From: Gemmatimonadota bacterium
GTDB lineage: Bacteria; Latescibacterota; UBA2968
Assembly (NCBI GenBank): GCA_002714465.1
Contig: PAXL01000008.1
Location: 8,929 to 14,671 of the forward strand
Direction: 5' to 3'
DNA: 5,743 nt
Both the position numbers and the translations under genes were made by a program. Shown piece after piece: positions 4,561 through 5,743 of the stretch. The notes beneath the pieces are model-generated. The model was given only the letters and a program-made list of their open reading frames with translations. It searched no databases and was not told the origin of the DNA. Each line of letters begins with the position of its first letter. Within the stretch, counting starts at the first letter, position 1.

Positions 4561-5743
4561 GTGGCCACCACCTGGTCTTCCGATCCGGCGCGCATCGGCA
4601 GACGTCCCGACCTTCGAAACGTCGCCGTCATTGCCCATGTCGATCATGGAAAGACCACCCTTGTTGACGCCCTATTGCGCCAATCCGGCGCTTTCAGGGA
4701 TAACGAAGAGGTCACTGACCGGGTCATGGACTCCATGGACCTCGAGCGTGAGAAGGGCATCACGATCCTGGCCAAGAACACTGCCGTGGAACGCGGCGGC
4801 GTGAAGGTCAATATTGTCGACACTCCCGGCCACGCTGACTTCGGCGGTGAAGTGGAACGGGCCCTGAACATGGTGGATGGCGTGATCCTCCTTGTGGACT
4901 CCGCTGAGGGACCTCGCCCTCAGACCCGGTTCGTGCTGCGCAAGGCCCTAGAGGCCGGGCTGGCCATCGTGCTGGTCGTCAACAAGGTGGACCGTCCCGA
5001 CGCCCGCCTGGATGAGGTGGTCGACGAGACCTACGAGCTATTCCTGGACCTGGACGCCACCGAAGATCAGATCGAGTTCCCGATCCTCTATACGGATGCC
5101 CGGACTGGCACCGCCACTCTCGACCCTTCGGTGCCTGGCACCGACCTTGGCCCGTTCTTCGACGTGGTATTCGACCACGTACCGCCGCCGTCCTTCGACG
5201 AGTCGGCTCCGCTGCGGGCCCATGTCACGAACCTCGACGCCTCGCCGTACCTGGGTCGCATAGCGGTGTGCCGCATTGACAGCGGCACACTGCGGCGTGG
5301 TGCCCCCGTGGCGTGGTGTCGGACCGATGGCAGTATCCAGCCGGCCAAGGTCGCCACCATTACCGTGACTGAGGCACTCGGACAAGTCGACGTCGAGGAG
5401 GCTGGGCCAGGAGAGATCGTCTACGTGTCGGGCATCGACGAGGTCACCATCGGTGAAACCCTCGCTGACCTCGAAGATCCCCGCCCGCTGCCCGTCATCA
5501 CAGTCGACGAGCCCACGCTGTCGATGGCCATCGGGGTCAACACTTCGCCGGTGGCCGGCTCTGACGGCACCAAGTTGACGGCCCGCCAGGTCAAGGCCCG
5601 CCTTGACGCCGAGCTAGTCGGCAACGTCTCACTCAGGGTCATGCCCACCGAGCGGCCCGATGCCTGGGAAGTCCAGGGTCGGGGCGAGTTGCAGTTGGCG
5701 ATCCTCGTCGAAACAATGCGTCGCGAGGGCTTCGAACTCACCG
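4561..5743 (+). CDS. typA: TypA/BipA translational GTPase (3' end cut by window)
   Basis: Ribosome-associated GTPase of the EF-G/LepA group, involved in 50S subunit assembly and stress or cold adaptation in bacteria studied. Numbering from the GTG at 4561, the GTPase motifs are AHVDHGKTT (residues 25-33, P-loop), EKGITI (64-69, switch I Thr), DTPGH (87-91, switch II) and NKVD (141-144, guanine recognition). The G5 region reads YTDA (177-180) where many TypA proteins have YASA. An EF-Tu-like domain II starts near 218 (PLRAHVTNLDASPYLGRIAV), and an EF-G III-like domain includes AIGVNTSPVAG and GRGELQLAILVETMRREGFEL, characteristic of TypA. The 394 visible codons of a usual 600-640 stop within domain III; domain V and the TypA-specific C-terminal domain lie beyond the window. 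GTG 4561 gives a 20-residue lead before the conserved RNVAVIAHVDHGK and has only a weak GGGTGGG upstream; TTG at 4480 is an alternative in-frame start. Confidence 0.96.
   Translation, partial: MATTWSSDPARIGRRPDLRNVAVIAHVDHGKTTLVDALLRQSGAFRDNEEVTDRVMDSMDLEREKGITILAKNTAVERGGVKVNIVDTPGHADFGGEVERALNMVDGVILLVDSAEGPRPQTRFVLRKALEAGLAIVLVVNKVDRPDARLDEVVDETYELFLDLDATEDQIEFPILYTDARTGTATLDPSVPGTDLGPFFDVVFDHVPPPSFDESAPLRAHVTNLDASPYLGRIAVCRIDSGTLRRGAPVAWCRTDGSIQPAKVATITVTEALGQVDVEEAGPGEIVYVSGIDEVTIGETLADLEDPRPLPVITVDEPTLSMAIGVNTSPVAGSDGTKLTARQVKARLDAELVGNVSLRVMPTERPDAWEVQGRGELQLAILVETMRREGFELT

Noticed and set aside
5038..5741. Several minus-strand open frames opposite typA.
   Set aside because: They are antisense shadows of a strongly conserved gene.

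Overview
The window reads as bacterial chromosome, probably from a high-GC Gram-positive (actinobacterial) lineage. Two things suggest this: the first gene carries a lipoprotein signal whose cysteine is followed by GSDDD, a common actinobacterial pattern, and the right-hand genes are strongly GC-rich with GTG starts. A placement such as a marine or host-associated Acidimicrobiia is only a guess.

Left half (1-3442): a three-gene, same-strand set. A TAXI-type TRAP solute-binding lipoprotein (start lies just left of the window) is followed by a fused DctQM-type TRAP permease and then by a small SnoaL-like (NTF2-fold) protein. The first two form a complete secondary transporter: the binding protein captures an organic-acid-like solute outside the membrane and the fused permease imports it with a cation gradient. 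The SnoaL-like protein could act on the imported compound; the substrate is not visible from sequence. The gap between binding protein and permease holds two nested inverted repeats around the permease ribosome binding site and start codon.

Middle (3443-3756): 314 bases with no convincing protein gene but rich in structure. It has a 15-base tandem duplication that forms a hairpin, a region of about 105 bases that can fold as a closed three-way junction containing a tRNA-like T-arm, and a weak hairpin followed by seven T. The same stretch can instead be read as a decayed tRNA gene. It lies where base composition changes from roughly 42-60% GC on the left to roughly 57-70% on the right (hand counts of 60-base blocks), so it may mark an old insertion boundary.

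Right half (3757-5743): an unrecognised 228-residue protein with one helix-turn-helix-like segment, then the first 394 codons of typA (bipA), a ribosome-binding translational GTPase, cut by the window end. These look like resident housekeeping-type genes, in contrast to the accessory-looking transporter set.
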